Positions 10,378 through 19,010 of a stretch of DNA of 64,000 nucleotides are shown here, piece by piece. A model generated the notes under the pieces. The model was not told where the DNA came from. It searched no databases and worked only from the letters and a program-made list of their open reading frames with translations. A program made the position numbers and the translations under genes. The number at the start of each line of letters is the position of its first letter. Position 1 is the first letter of the stretch. Location: assembly GCF_010020825.1 (NCBI RefSeq), contig NZ_JAACJE010000001.1:3658001-3722000 (forward strand), given 5' to 3'. This DNA is from Acidovorax sp. 210-6 (GTDB taxonomy: Bacteria > Pseudomonadota > Gammaproteobacteria > Burkholderiales > Burkholderiaceae_C).

Positions 10378-11859
10378 ATGCCTTTGATCGCCGACTTCAT
10401 CGCCCCGACCCGCCACACCGACCCGGCCGAAGCCCTGGCCCAGGTGCAGCGCATCTACCAGCAGCAGATCGGGCACCTGCGCCAGACCATGCAGCGCTAT
10501 GTGGCTGGGGACACCCCCGAGCAGCCGGTGCGCGCGTTCTACCCCTTTGTGCGTGTGCAAACCAGCACCAACGCCCGCGCCGACACCAAGCTGGCCTATG
10601 GTTTTGTGGAGGGCCCCGGCCGCTACGAAACCACGCTCACCCGGCCCGACCTGTTTGCCAACTACTACCTGGAACAGTTCCGCCTGCTGCGCAGAAGCCA
10701 CGGCGTGGAGCTGGAAGTGGGCACCAGCAGCCAGCCCATTCCCATCCACTTCTCGTTTGCCGAGCACGACCATGTGGAAGGCCAGCTCAGTGCCCAGCGC
10801 CGCCTGCTGATGCGCGATTTGTTCGACCTGCCCGACCTCACGGCCATGGACGACGGCATTGCCAACGGCACCTGGCAGCCCCGCCCCGGCGACGCGCAGC
10901 CGCTGTCGCTGTTCACCGCGCCGCGCGTGGACTACTCGCTGCACCGCCTGCGCCACTACACGGGCACGCAGCCCGAGTGGTTCCAGAACTTCGTGCTGTT
11001 CACCAACTACCAGTTCTATATCGACGAGTTCGTGCGCCTGGGCCACGCCGAGATGGCCAAGCCGGACAGCGAGTACATCGCCTTCATCGAGCCCGGCAAC
11101 GTGGTCACACGCCGCGTGGGCCTGAGTGCCGAGGCGGGCGATGAGCTGGGCGCCGCGCCGCCGCGCCTGCCGCAAATGCCCGCCTACCACCTGGTGCGCA
11201 AGGATGCGAGTGGCATCACCATGGTCAACATCGGCGTGGGCCCGTCCAATGCCAAGACCATCACCGACCACATCGCCGTGCTGCGCCCGCACGCCTGGAT
11301 GATGCTGGGCCACTGCGCCGGCCTGCGCAACACCCAGCAGCTGGGCGACTACGTGCTGGCCCACGCCTATGTGCGCGAAGACCATGTGCTCGACGAGGAG
11401 CTTCCGCTGTGGGTGCCCATTCCCGCGCTGTCGGAGATCCAGCTGGCGCTGGAGCAGGCGGTGGCCGACGTCACGTGCATGGGCCGCGACGAACTCAAGC
11501 GCATCATGCGCACCGGCACCGTGGCCAGCACCGACAACCGCAACTGGGAACTGCTGCCCGACAACCTGCCCCAGCGGCGCTTTTCCCAGAGCCGCGCGGT
11601 GGCGCTGGACATGGAAAGCGCCACCATCGCCGCCAACGGCTTTCGCTTTCGCGTGCCCTACGGCACCCTGCTGTGCGTGAGCGACAAGCCGCTGCACGGC
11701 GAGATCAAACTGCCCGGCATGGCCAACCACTTCTACCGCGAGCGCGTGGACCAGCATCTGCGCATCGGCATGCGGGCCATCGACATCCTGCGCGATGGCG
11801 GTGTTCAGCGCCTGCACAGCCGCAAGCTGCGCAGTTTTGCTGAAGTGGCCTTCCAGTGA
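10378..11859 (+). CDS. amn: AMP nucleosidase
   Basis: The 493-residue enzyme hydrolyses AMP to adenine and ribose 5-phosphate. The N-terminal AMP-nucleosidase domain (about residues 10-180) precedes a purine nucleoside phosphorylase-like catalytic domain. Hallmarks are GVGPSNAKTITDHIAVLRPHAWMMLGHCAG, the DYVLAHAYVREDHVLDEELP segment and ALDMESATIAANGFRFRVPYGTLL. Length matches the usual 480-500. It lies four bases after the PAS-GGDEF-EAL gene and 16 bases before a GGDEF gene, so the three are likely one transcript. Confidence 0.95.
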   Translation: MPLIADFIAPTRHTDPAEALAQVQRIYQQQIGHLRQTMQRYVAGDTPEQPVRAFYPFVRVQTSTNARADTKLAYGFVEGPGRYETTLTRPDLFANYYLEQFRLLRRSHGVELEVGTSSQPIPIHFSFAEHDHVEGQLSAQRRLLMRDLFDLPDLTAMDDGIANGTWQPRPGDAQPLSLFTAPRVDYSLHRLRHYTGTQPEWFQNFVLFTNYQFYIDEFVRLGHAEMAKPDSEYIAFIEPGNVVTRRVGLSAEAGDELGAAPPRLPQMPAYHLVRKDASGITMVNIGVGPSNAKTITDHIAVLRPHAWMMLGHCAGLRNTQQLGDYVLAHAYVREDHVLDEELPLWVPIPALSEIQLALEQAVADVTCMGRDELKRIMRTGTVASTDNRNWELLPDNLPQRRFSQSRAVALDMESATIAANGFRFRVPYGTLLCVSDKPLHGEIKLPGMANHFYRERVDQHLRIGMRAIDILRDGGVQRLHSRKLRSFAEVAFQ

Positions 11860-11875
11860 GCCTTGCGCACCTGGT

Positions 11876-13066
11876 ATGAATCTGGACGTCACCACCCTGC
11901 TGATCGTGAACGTGGTCAACCTCGCGCTGACGGCGGGGACCTTGCCCTTCATCATGGGGCGCCAACTCAGCCGGGGCGCCTGGTTTGCACGCAGCGCACT
12001 CATCATGCAGGCCCTGGGCTGGCTGCTGATGATCAGCTCCGAGCAGTTCTCCGGCCATTGGCTGGACCGGGCGCTGTCGGTGACTTCCGTCTCCTGCATG
12101 GGCCTGGGCGAGTGGTGGATGTTCCGCGCCCTGGGGGCGTGGCTGGGGCCGCGGCGCTGGGGTCGCCTGCTGGCAGTGGTGTGCGTGCTCACGCCCATCG
12201 GCTACTTTTTGAGCTTTGACAGCTACCCCCTGCGCGTGGGCTGGACCAACTTCATGCTGGCCCTGCAACTGGTGCTGGTGGCGCAGGCCTGCCTGCACCC
12301 GGCCTCGGCCATGTCGGGGCGTTGGCGCTGGGTGATCATGGTGGGCCTGCTCGTGCTCGCAGGCTTCACCACGCTGCGCGGCATTCTGGGGGCCTTCTTC
12401 ACCGAGCAGTACCCCAGCTTCACGGCCCCGCACCCCATCAACATGCTGGCCATGCTGGCCAGCAACGCCGCCATGGTGCTGGCCAACGTGGCTGTGCTGG
12501 TGGCCTGGCGCACCGAGGCCGAAGCCGAACTGCAATTGCAGGCCCAGACCGACCCGCTCAGCGGACTGCTCAACCGCCGGGGCTGGGACAGCCACGCTAC
12601 CCCGCTGTGGAGCCATGCAAAGCGCCATGGACTGCCGCTGGGCCTGGTGATGCTGGACCTGGACCATTTCAAGCATGTCAACGACCGCTACGGCCACGAA
12701 ACCGGTGACCTGGTCATTCGCGAACTGGGCAGCGCCTTGCGCTTCACGCTGCGCCGCAGCGACATTGCCGCACGCATGGGCGGCGAGGAATTTGCCGTTC
12801 TGCTGCCCTACAGCAGCGAGTCCGCCGCACGCAGCCTGTTTGCACGACTGCGCCAGGCGCTGGAAACCCTGAACATTCCCGGCATGGACGAACCCGTGCG
12901 CCTGAGCGCCGGGCTGGCCCTGCTGGGGCCTGACGACACCAGCCTCGAAGCCCTGCGCGCCCGCGCCGACACCGCGCTGTACCAGGCCAAGGCCGAGGGC
13001 CGTGACCGCCTGGTGCTGGCTGCCTCCACCGCAACGCCCCCTGCATCCCCTGCCCTGGCCGCATGA
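11876..13066 (+). CDS. Membrane diguanylate cyclase (GGEEF)
   Basis: The 396-residue protein has about six membrane segments in residues 1-210, then a GGDEF domain with DLDHFKHVND and an intact GGEEF site at 302-306. It is expected to make c-di-GMP from GTP at the inner membrane. The N-terminal membrane region has no sensor motif I can name. ATG 11876 begins the first membrane helix; an earlier in-frame ATG lies inside amn. The stop overlaps the start of the next gene (ATGA at 13063), coupling it to the NodI-like ATPase. Confidence 0.88.
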   Translation: MNLDVTTLLIVNVVNLALTAGTLPFIMGRQLSRGAWFARSALIMQALGWLLMISSEQFSGHWLDRALSVTSVSCMGLGEWWMFRALGAWLGPRRWGRLLAVVCVLTPIGYFLSFDSYPLRVGWTNFMLALQLVLVAQACLHPASAMSGRWRWVIMVGLLVLAGFTTLRGILGAFFTEQYPSFTAPHPINMLAMLASNAAMVLANVAVLVAWRTEAEAELQLQAQTDPLSGLLNRRGWDSHATPLWSHAKRHGLPLGLVMLDLDHFKHVNDRYGHETGDLVIRELGSALRFTLRRSDIAARMGGEEFAVLLPYSSESAARSLFARLRQALETLNIPGMDEPVRLSAGLALLGPDDTSLEALRARADTALYQAKAEGRDRLVLAASTATPPASPALAA

Positions 13067-14004
13067 CCGCACCCCTGCTACAAGCCCAAGACCTGCGCAA
13101 AACCTACGGCGACAGCACCGTGGTGAATGGCGTGTCGTTCGCCATCGAACCGGGCGAATGCCTGGGCGTCATCGGCCCCAATGGCGCTGGCAAAACCACC
13201 ACCATCCGCATGTGCCTGGGCCTGACCACGCCCGACGGCGGCAGCATCCATTACCAGCCCGTTGGCGGCCCTCTGTTGCAGATGCCGCGCGACGCCCTGG
13301 CCATCAAGGCCGAGATCGGCGTGGTGACGCAGTTCGATTCGCTCGACCCGGACTTCACCTGCCTGGAGAACCTGCGCGTGTTCGGCCGCTATTTCGGCCT
13401 GGGCGCGCGGGTGATGGACGAGCGCGCGCCGCGCCTGCTGGAGTTCGCCGCGCTCACGCACAAAGCCCACGCCAAGCCGGGCGAGCTCTCGGGCGGCATG
13501 AAGCGGCGCCTGTCGCTGGCGCGCGCGCTGGTGAACGAGCCGCGCCTGCTGCTGCTCGACGAGCCCACCACCGGCCTGGACCCGCAGGCGCGCCACCTGA
13601 TGTGGGAGCGGCTGCAACGCCTGGTGCAGGCGGGCACCTCCATCCTGCTGACCACGCACTTCATGGACGAAGCCGAGCGCCTGTGCTCGCGCCTGCTGGT
13701 GCTCGACCACGGCCGCAAGATCGCCGAGGGCGCGCCGCGCGCGCTGATCGCCGAGCACCTGGAGCCCGAGGTAGTGGAGGTGTACGGCGCGGGCGCCCTG
13801 GCGCTGGCACAGGACGCCGCCCTGCAAGCCCTGGCGGCGCGCACCGAGGTCAGCGGCGAGACGGTGTTCTTCTACACCCGCGAGGCGCGCCCGCTGCTCG
13901 ACGCGCTGCTACAGCACCCGCACCTGCGCACGCTGCACCGGCCGGCCAACCTGGAGGATTTGTTCCTCAAGCTCACTGGGCGCCAGATTCGTGAGGATGG
14001 TTGA
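13063..14004 (+). CDS. NodI/DrrA-type ABC transporter ATP-binding protein
   Basis: The 313-residue ATPase has Walker A GPNGAGKTTT, signature LSGGMKRRLSLARAL, Walker B LLLLDEPTTGLDP and the H-loop TTHFMDEAERL. The C-terminal extension of about 90 residues is typical of the NodI/DrrA exporters. Its natural partner is the NodJ-type permease at 15403-16227, which lies beyond the oppositely oriented purT. The substrate is unknown: rhizobial NodIJ export lipo-chitooligosaccharides, but relatives are widespread in non-nodulating betaproteobacteria. Translation is coupled to the diguanylate cyclase gene by an ATGA overlap. Confidence 0.88.
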   Translation: MTAPLLQAQDLRKTYGDSTVVNGVSFAIEPGECLGVIGPNGAGKTTTIRMCLGLTTPDGGSIHYQPVGGPLLQMPRDALAIKAEIGVVTQFDSLDPDFTCLENLRVFGRYFGLGARVMDERAPRLLEFAALTHKAHAKPGELSGGMKRRLSLARALVNEPRLLLLDEPTTGLDPQARHLMWERLQRLVQAGTSILLTTHFMDEAERLCSRLLVLDHGRKIAEGAPRALIAEHLEPEVVEVYGAGALALAQDAALQALAARTEVSGETVFFYTREARPLLDALLQHPHLRTLHRPANLEDLFLKLTGRQIREDG

Positions 14005-14007
14005 GCA

Positions 14008-14072
14008 CCCAATTTGCTCCTGAATTCATAGCTGCCAGCGCTTATCCATAAAGCGCCAGGCACCGATTTGAC
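14008..14072 (-). repeat. Dispersed palindromic repeat, copy C
   Basis: On the minus strand it reads TCAAATCGGTGCCTGGCGC, TTTATGGATAAGCGCT and GGCAGCTATGAATTCAGG. It sits between the convergent NodI-like gene and purT, at one edge of the segment that separates the transporter pair. Confidence 0.75.
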
Positions 14073-14074
14073 CC

Positions 14075-15307
14075 CTAAACCGCGCGCGGCTTGACCTTGC
14101 TGGCCGCGAGCTTGGCATTTACCCGCGCTGTGTCCACATCGTCCGCGCGCGCCAGCGCCACGCCCATGCGGCGCTTGGCGAAGCTCTCGGGCTTGCCGAA
14201 CAGGCGCAGGTCGGTGTCCGGCACGCGCAATGCTTCATCGATGCCGTCGAACACGATGCCCGCGGCCTCCACGCCGCCGTAGATCACGGCGCTGGCGCCG
14301 GGGTTGCGCAGGCTGGTGTCCACCGGCAGGCCGAGGATGGCGCGCGCGTGCAGCTCGAATTCGCTCTGGTGCTGCGTGCACAGCGTGACCAAGCCGGTGT
14401 CGTGCGGGCGCGGGCTGACCTCGCTGAACCAGACCTGCTCGCCCTGCACGAACAGCTCCACGCCGAAGATCCCCTGGCCGCCCAGGTTGTCGGTCACGGC
14501 CCGGGCGATCTGGCGCGCCTTCTCCAGCGCCGCCGGGTGCATGGGGTGGGGCTGCCAGCTTTCCACGTAGTCGCCGCTCACCTGCACATGGCCGATGGGG
14601 TCGCAGAAGTGGGTTTCGACCTGGCCGCCTTCGCTTGAATTCGACGATGCGGCGCCTACGCCGCCGCGTGCGCGCACGGTCAGCAGCGTTATCTCGTAGT
14701 CGAAGTCGATGAAACCCTCGACGATGACGCGCCCGTGGCTCACCCGGCCGCCGGCCATGGCGGTGTCCCAGGCTTTCTGCACGTCATCAGGGCCGTCGAT
14801 CTTGCTCTGGCCTTTGCCCGAGCTGCTCATCACCGGCTTGACGATGCAGGGGTAGCCGATGCCTGCATCAATGGCGGCCTGCAGCTCGGCCAGCGAGTCG
14901 CAGAACCGGTAGGGGCTGGTGGGCAGGCCCAGCGTCTCGGCCGCGAGGCGGCGGATGCCCTCGCGGTCCATGGTCAGGCGCGCGGCGCGGGCCGTGGGGA
15001 TCACGCGCACCACACCCTGGGCCTCCAGCTGCTCCAGCATCGGCGTGGCGATGGCCTCGATCTCCGGCACCACCAGGTGCGGGCGCTCGGCCTCGATCAG
15101 GGCCTGGAGCTGCGCCGGGTCGCTCATGGCGATGGTGCGCGCGTGGTGCGCCACCTGCTGGCCGGGGGCGTGGTCGTAGCGGTCCACGGCGATGGTCTCC
15201 ACGCCCAGGCGCTGCAGCGCGATCAGCACCTCCTTGCCGAGCTCGCCCGCGCCGAGCAGCATGACCTTGGTGGAATGGGGAGAGAGCGGGGTGCCGAGGG
15301 TTGTCAT
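14075..15307 (-). CDS. purT: Formate-dependent phosphoribosylglycinamide formyltransferase
   Basis: The 410-residue ATP-grasp enzyme makes formyl-GAR from GAR, formate and ATP in purine synthesis. Marks: N-terminal [20 protein letters not shown], the ATP-grasp segment [34 protein letters not shown], and the metal-binding [24 protein letters not shown]. Length is slightly above the usual 390-400. It lies antisense between the NodI- and NodJ-like genes and starts 95 bp from the divergent NodJ-like start, so the spacer probably holds both promoters. Confidence 0.95.
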   Translation of the reverse strand: MTTLGTPLSPHSTKVMLLGAGELGKEVLIALQRLGVETIAVDRYDHAPGQQVAHHARTIAMSDPAQLQALIEAERPHLVVPEIEAIATPMLEQLEAQGVVRVIPTARAARLTMDREGIRRLAAETLGLPTSPYRFCDSLAELQAAIDAGIGYPCIVKPVMSSSGKGQSKIDGPDDVQKAWDTAMAGGRVSHGRVIVEGFIDFDYEITLLTVRARGGVGAASSNSSEGGQVETHFCDPIGHVQVSGDYVESWQPHPMHPAALEKARQIARAVTDNLGGQGIFGVELFVQGEQVWFSEVSPRPHDTGLVTLCTQHQSEFELHARAILGLPVDTSLRNPGASAVIYGGVEAAGIVFDGIDEALRVPDTDLRLFGKPESFAKRRMGVALARADDVDTARVNAKLAASKVKPRAV

Positions 15308-15402
15308 GGGCCGTGGAAGTGGGAAGGAAACTGGCGGCTACTGTAATCGAGCGCCTGCGGCGGACGAGGACAGAGCGGCGGCAATTGCGCACAATACACG
15401 CC

Positions 15403-16227
15403 ATGTCCTCCCTCCCCCTGACCGGCACCCCTCCCGCATCGCCCTGGCGCCCGCCCGGCCTCTCGCTGCGCTGGTGGCCGGTGTTCCTGCGCAACCTGCT
15501 GGTGTGGCGCAAGCTCGCCATCCCCAGCCTGGTCGGCAACATCGCCGAGCCGCTGATGTGGCTGGTCGCCTTTGGCTACGGCATGGGCGCGCTCGTGGGC
15601 CAGATGCAGGTGAACGGGCAGCAGGTGCCCTACATCCTGTTCCTGGCCAGCGGCTCGATCTGCATGAGCGCCATGAACGCCGCGAGCTTCGAGGCGCTGT
15701 ACTCGGCCTTCTCGCGCATGCATGTGCAGAAGACCTGGGAGGGCATCATGAACACGCCCGTGGGGCTGGACGACGTGGTGCTGGCCGAGATGCTCTGGGC
15801 CGCCTTCAAGGCGCTGTTCACCGTGACGGCCATCATGGGGGTGATGCTCGCGCTGGGCATCAGCCACAGCCCCAAGCTGCTCGTGGCCTGGCCCGTGCTG
15901 CTGTGCGTGGGCATCATGTTCTCCAGCATCGCGCTGATCTTCAACGCGCTGGCCAAGGGCTACGACTTCTTCACCTACTACTTCACGCTGGTGCTCACGC
16001 CCATGATGTTCCTCTCGGGCGTGTTCTTCCCGCGCGAGCAGCTGCCCACCGTGGTGCGGCACATTTCCGACTGGCTGCCGCTGACCAATGCCGTCGAGCT
16101 GGTGCGCCCGCTGTTCATGGACCAGTGGCCCGCGCACCCGCTGCGCCACGGCCTGGTGATGGTGGTCACCACCGTTGCCGCCTACTGGGTGGCGCTGTCC
16201 CTGACGCGCCGCCGCTTCGCCGCCTGA
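15403..16227 (+). CDS. NodJ-type ABC-2 transporter permease
   Basis: The 274-residue inner-membrane protein has six predicted helices and the ABC-2 family pattern, including the NIAEPLMWLVAFGYGMG helix, the YILFLASGSICMSAM helix and the LTPMMFLSGVFFPREQLP segment near residue 200. It should pair with the NodI-like ATPase on the far side of purT. Start is ATG 15403 because upstream in-frame codons read into the purT promoter region. The next gene starts five bases after its stop. Confidence 0.88.
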   Translation: MSSLPLTGTPPASPWRPPGLSLRWWPVFLRNLLVWRKLAIPSLVGNIAEPLMWLVAFGYGMGALVGQMQVNGQQVPYILFLASGSICMSAMNAASFEALYSAFSRMHVQKTWEGIMNTPVGLDDVVLAEMLWAAFKALFTVTAIMGVMLALGISHSPKLLVAWPVLLCVGIMFSSIALIFNALAKGYDFFTYYFTLVLTPMMFLSGVFFPREQLPTVVRHISDWLPLTNAVELVRPLFMDQWPAHPLRHGLVMVVTTVAAYWVALSLTRRRFAA

Positions 16228-16232
16228 CCGCC

Positions 16233-16733
16233 ATGACCGCACCCAGCCTGTTGAGCCCGGAGCACATCGCCATGGTGGACCGGGGTGTCTCGGTGATCGT
16301 GGCCTCGCGCGACGCCGCGTTCCGGCCGAGCATCATGCGCGGCGTGGGCAGCGCCATCAGCGCCGACGGCACCCAGGTGACGGTGTACCTGCGGCGCAGC
16401 CAGTCGCGCCAGCTCCTGCAGGACATCGGGTCGGGCGGCGGCCTCGCGGTGGTGTTCAGCGAGCCGCCCACGCACCGCACGCTGCAGCTCAAGGCCCGCG
16501 AGGCCACGCTGCGCCCCGCGTCGCCGGCCGACCAGCCGCAACTGGACCGCTACCTGGCCTCGATGCAGTGCGAACTGGCGCCGGTGGGCTACGGGCCGCA
16601 GTTCGCGGCCGCCATGCTCTCGGCACCGCTGGACGACGTGGTGGCGGTGCAGTTCACGCCCGAAAGTGCCTATGACCAGACGCCGGGGCCCCGCGCCGGC
16701 GCCCCGCTGGACGCCCCGAAGGCCAGACCATGA
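16233..16733 (+). CDS. Pyridoxamine 5'-phosphate oxidase-like (split-barrel flavin) protein
   Basis: The 166-residue protein resembles stand-alone PNPOx-like split-barrel proteins (MVDRGVSVIVASRDAAFRPSIMRGVGSAIS, then VTVYLRRSQSRQLLQDI). These usually bind FMN, F420 or heme. No catalytic assignment is possible from sequence, and the C-terminal 20 residues are low complexity. It lies five bases after the NodJ-like gene and overlaps the next gene by four bases (ATGA), which encodes another protein with the same fold at its N-terminus. Confidence 0.7.
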   Translation: MTAPSLLSPEHIAMVDRGVSVIVASRDAAFRPSIMRGVGSAISADGTQVTVYLRRSQSRQLLQDIGSGGGLAVVFSEPPTHRTLQLKAREATLRPASPADQPQLDRYLASMQCELAPVGYGPQFAAAMLSAPLDDVVAVQFTPESAYDQTPGPRAGAPLDAPKARP

Positions 16734-18085
16734 CGGCCCCTTCGCTGCACTCCATCCGCCCTTGCCTGGAAGGCGCCATCCCGGCCGTGATGGCCACCTG
16801 CGCCAGTGACGGCACCCCCAACGTGGCCTACATCTCGCAGGTGGTCTATGTGGACGAGGGCCATGTGGCCCTGTCCTTCCAGTTCTTCAACAAGACGCGC
16901 GCGAACATCCTGGACAACCCGCACGCCTCGGTGCTGGTGCTCGATCCGGTGACGGCGCGTTTTTATCGCCTGCACCTGCGCTACCTGCGCACCGAGACCA
17001 GCGGCGCGCTCTTCGAGAGCATGAAGGCGCGGCTGGCCGGCATCGCCTCGCACACCGGCATGGCCGAGGTGTTCCGCCTCAAGGGCTCGGACGTGTATGC
17101 GGTGGAGCATATCGACGCCATCGACGGCGAGGGCCTGCAGCCCGCACCCGGCCGCACCGGCCTGCTGCACCGCCTGCGCCAGTGCAGCCAGCGCATGGCC
17201 GCCTGTACCGGGCTGGACGAACTGCTGCAGACCGCGCTGGCCTGCCTGCGCGATGCGCTGGGCATCGGGCATGCCATGGTGTTGCTGCTCGACACACCGG
17301 CCCAGCGCCTCTACACCGTGGCCAGTTGTGGCTACGCCACTTCGGGCGTCGGCTCGGAGATCGCGTTGGGGCACGGGGTGATCGGCGTGGCCGCGCGCGA
17401 GAACACGCCGGTGCGCATCAGCCACATGACGCACGCGGCGCTCTACAGCCACGCCATGCGCAGCAGCCTCCGGGCCGGCAGCACGGACGACCCGGCACTG
17501 GCGCCGGGCACCGAGATCCCCTATCCCGGCCTGCCCGAGCCCCACAGCCAGCTCGCCGTACCCATGGTGGCCGCGGGCCGCGTGCTCGGCGTGCTGTTCG
17601 CCGAAAGCCCGCGTGACATGGCCTTCGACTTCGAGGACGAGGACCTGCTGGTGGCGCTGGCCGGGCATCTGGGCGCCGCCATCGACCTGCTGCAGGCCGC
17701 GCCGGAGACGGGCGAGGCCGCCGCGACCGACGCGGCGCAGGTGCCGGTGCCGAGCGGCGCACCCGTGCGCGTGCGTCGCTACGCCTCGAACGACAGCATC
17801 TTCATCAACGACGACTACCTCATCAAGGGCGTGGCTGGCGCCATTTTCTGGAAGCTGTTGCGCGACTACACGCAGGCCGGACGGACCGAGTTCTCCAACC
17901 GCGAACTGCGGCTCGACCCTTCGATCCGCCTGCCCGACGTGGCCGACAACCTGGAGGCCCGCCTGCTGCTGCTGCAGCGCCGCCTGCAGGAGAACAACCC
18001 GCCCATGCGCATCGAGAAGACCGGACGCGGGCGCTTCCGGCTGTGCGTGGCCTGCCCGGTCCAGCTCGAGGAACAGGCGGGCTGA
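16730..18085 (+). CDS. PNPOx-like + GAF + C-terminal winged-helix-like fusion protein
   Basis: The 451-residue soluble protein has three parts. Residues 1 to about 130 form a PNPOx-type flavin split barrel (AVMATCASDGTPNVAYISQVVYVDEGHVALSF). About 150-320 is a GAF domain (GLDELLQTALACLRDALGI to LAVPMVAAGRVLGVLFAE). About 345-451 contains a region (SNDSIFINDDYLIKGVAGAI, then FSNRELRLDP and RLPDVADNLEARLLLLQRRL) that looks like a DNA-binding winged helix; this last call is an inference. Such an arrangement suggests a redox- or ligand-sensing regulator. The ATGA overlap with the preceding PNPOx-like gene supports a functional pair. Confidence 0.72.
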   Translation: MTAPSLHSIRPCLEGAIPAVMATCASDGTPNVAYISQVVYVDEGHVALSFQFFNKTRANILDNPHASVLVLDPVTARFYRLHLRYLRTETSGALFESMKARLAGIASHTGMAEVFRLKGSDVYAVEHIDAIDGEGLQPAPGRTGLLHRLRQCSQRMAACTGLDELLQTALACLRDALGIGHAMVLLLDTPAQRLYTVASCGYATSGVGSEIALGHGVIGVAARENTPVRISHMTHAALYSHAMRSSLRAGSTDDPALAPGTEIPYPGLPEPHSQLAVPMVAAGRVLGVLFAESPRDMAFDFEDEDLLVALAGHLGAAIDLLQAAPETGEAAATDAAQVPVPSGAPVRVRRYASNDSIFINDDYLIKGVAGAIFWKLLRDYTQAGRTEFSNRELRLDPSIRLPDVADNLEARLLLLQRRLQENNPPMRIEKTGRGRFRLCVACPVQLEEQAG

Positions 18086-18089
18086 CCCC

Positions 18090-18821
18090 TCACTGCAGAC
18101 TGGCGCCGGCCATCCCCAGGCCCGCCATGAGCTTGTCCCATTCCCGGGCGGTGAGGTGGGGGCGCACCACATCCAGCACCGCGCCGAACGCCTCGCCCGG
18201 CGCCTGCTGGCGCATGCCACCCAGCAGAGCCAACCGCTCGGCCGGCGCCATGAAAGGCACCATCCAGCGCATCACCAGCATCATTTCGCCGGGCGGGATC
18301 GACGACACCAGCGTGCCGTGCACGGCCATCAGCTCCTCATCGGTGTAGTGCTGCCACAGCGCCGCGTTGTGCGCGGTCTCTTCCAGGTGCATGTGCTCGA
18401 AGTTGTGCGCCACGAACAGCGCCAGCGCGTGGTACAGCGCCTGGGCGCGTGGCGCGCGGTCGGCGCGCGCGCAGGCCATCAGGTCGGCCACGGCACGCAC
18501 CAGGCGCAGGATGGCCCGCTCGTGGCCCTCGTGCTCATCCGCCACCGCCAGGCTGCCGCCCTGGGCGCGGGCTTCGATGGCCGGGTGCACGAAGCGGTTC
18601 TCATGCTCCAGATGGGCCTGGAGCACATCGAGCAGTTGCGCCACGCGCTGGCAGCCCTGGGCGAAGTCGAGGTCGTCCTCCACATCCATGCGGCCCAGGC
18701 CCAGCAGGGTGTCGGTCATGAAGGCGCGCAGCGCCTTGTGGATGCCGGCGTACAGGTCCACGCGCGGCACGACAGGTTGGGCAGCGGCGATTTCGGCAAT
18801 TTCACGGGTATCGATCTTCAT
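18090..18821 (-). CDS. Hemerythrin/HHE-domain protein
   Basis: The 243-residue cytoplasmic protein has a hemerythrin-like four-helix bundle. Likely di-iron ligands are in LEHENRFVHPAIE (about residues 70-80), DEHEGHERAI and NFEHMHLEETAHN. The C-terminal 70 residues (PPGEMMLVMRWMVPFMAPAERLALLGGM) match the longer HHE proteins of Burkholderiales. Roles known for the family include oxygen, NO or iron handling; none can be chosen from sequence. ATG 18821 has a GGAAAG ribosome-binding sequence upstream. It converges on the GAF protein gene with four bases between stops. Confidence 0.85.
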   Translation of the reverse strand: MKIDTREIAEIAAAQPVVPRVDLYAGIHKALRAFMTDTLLGLGRMDVEDDLDFAQGCQRVAQLLDVLQAHLEHENRFVHPAIEARAQGGSLAVADEHEGHERAILRLVRAVADLMACARADRAPRAQALYHALALFVAHNFEHMHLEETAHNAALWQHYTDEELMAVHGTLVSSIPPGEMMLVMRWMVPFMAPAERLALLGGMRQQAPGEAFGAVLDVVRPHLTAREWDKLMAGLGMAGASLQ

Positions 18822-18855
18822 CACGTTCTTTCCTGGCCCCGGGGGCCTGCTACGA

Positions 18856-18896
18856 CACGGTGCGAAACCGTGCCGGGCCGGGTGCACCATGCACCC
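18856..18896 (-). promoter_or_regulatory. Two adjacent hairpins in the hemerythrin gene leader
   Basis: Within the 189-bp spacer upstream of the hemerythrin gene there are two perfect inverted repeats: CACGGT/ACCGTG (18856-18861 and 18867-18872) and GGGTGCA/TGCACCC around a 3-base loop (18880-18896). They could be an operator or a structured leader RNA. An AT-rich stretch with TTAAAAATCCCTTAA just upstream is a plausible promoter region. Confidence 0.4.
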
Positions 18897-19010
18897 GCAA
18901 CCGTGGAATGAAGTCTAGAAATCGCTGCCTTCGCGCGCTGTTAAAAATCCCTTAACCGAACCCTATTCCATCCTTAAAAACACCATCGTCCGCCAATTGC
19001 GTGAATTCCG

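Noticed and set aside
6855-10454. A 1199-codon minus-strand open frame spanning the GGDEF-EAL gene
   Set aside because: Only its last 421 codons look like a protein (DUF4010). The rest is the antisense image of a gene with intact PAS, GGDEF and EAL motifs, with His/Gln/Val-rich low-complexity text typical of shadow frames in high-GC DNA.
10342-12198. A 618-codon minus-strand frame opposite amn
   Set aside because: amn has full-length family motifs on the plus strand; the antisense product is low complexity.
13063-16227. Calling the NodI/NodJ-like genes nodulation genes
   Set aside because: There are no nod genes or nod boxes nearby, and the family is common in non-symbiotic betaproteobacteria.
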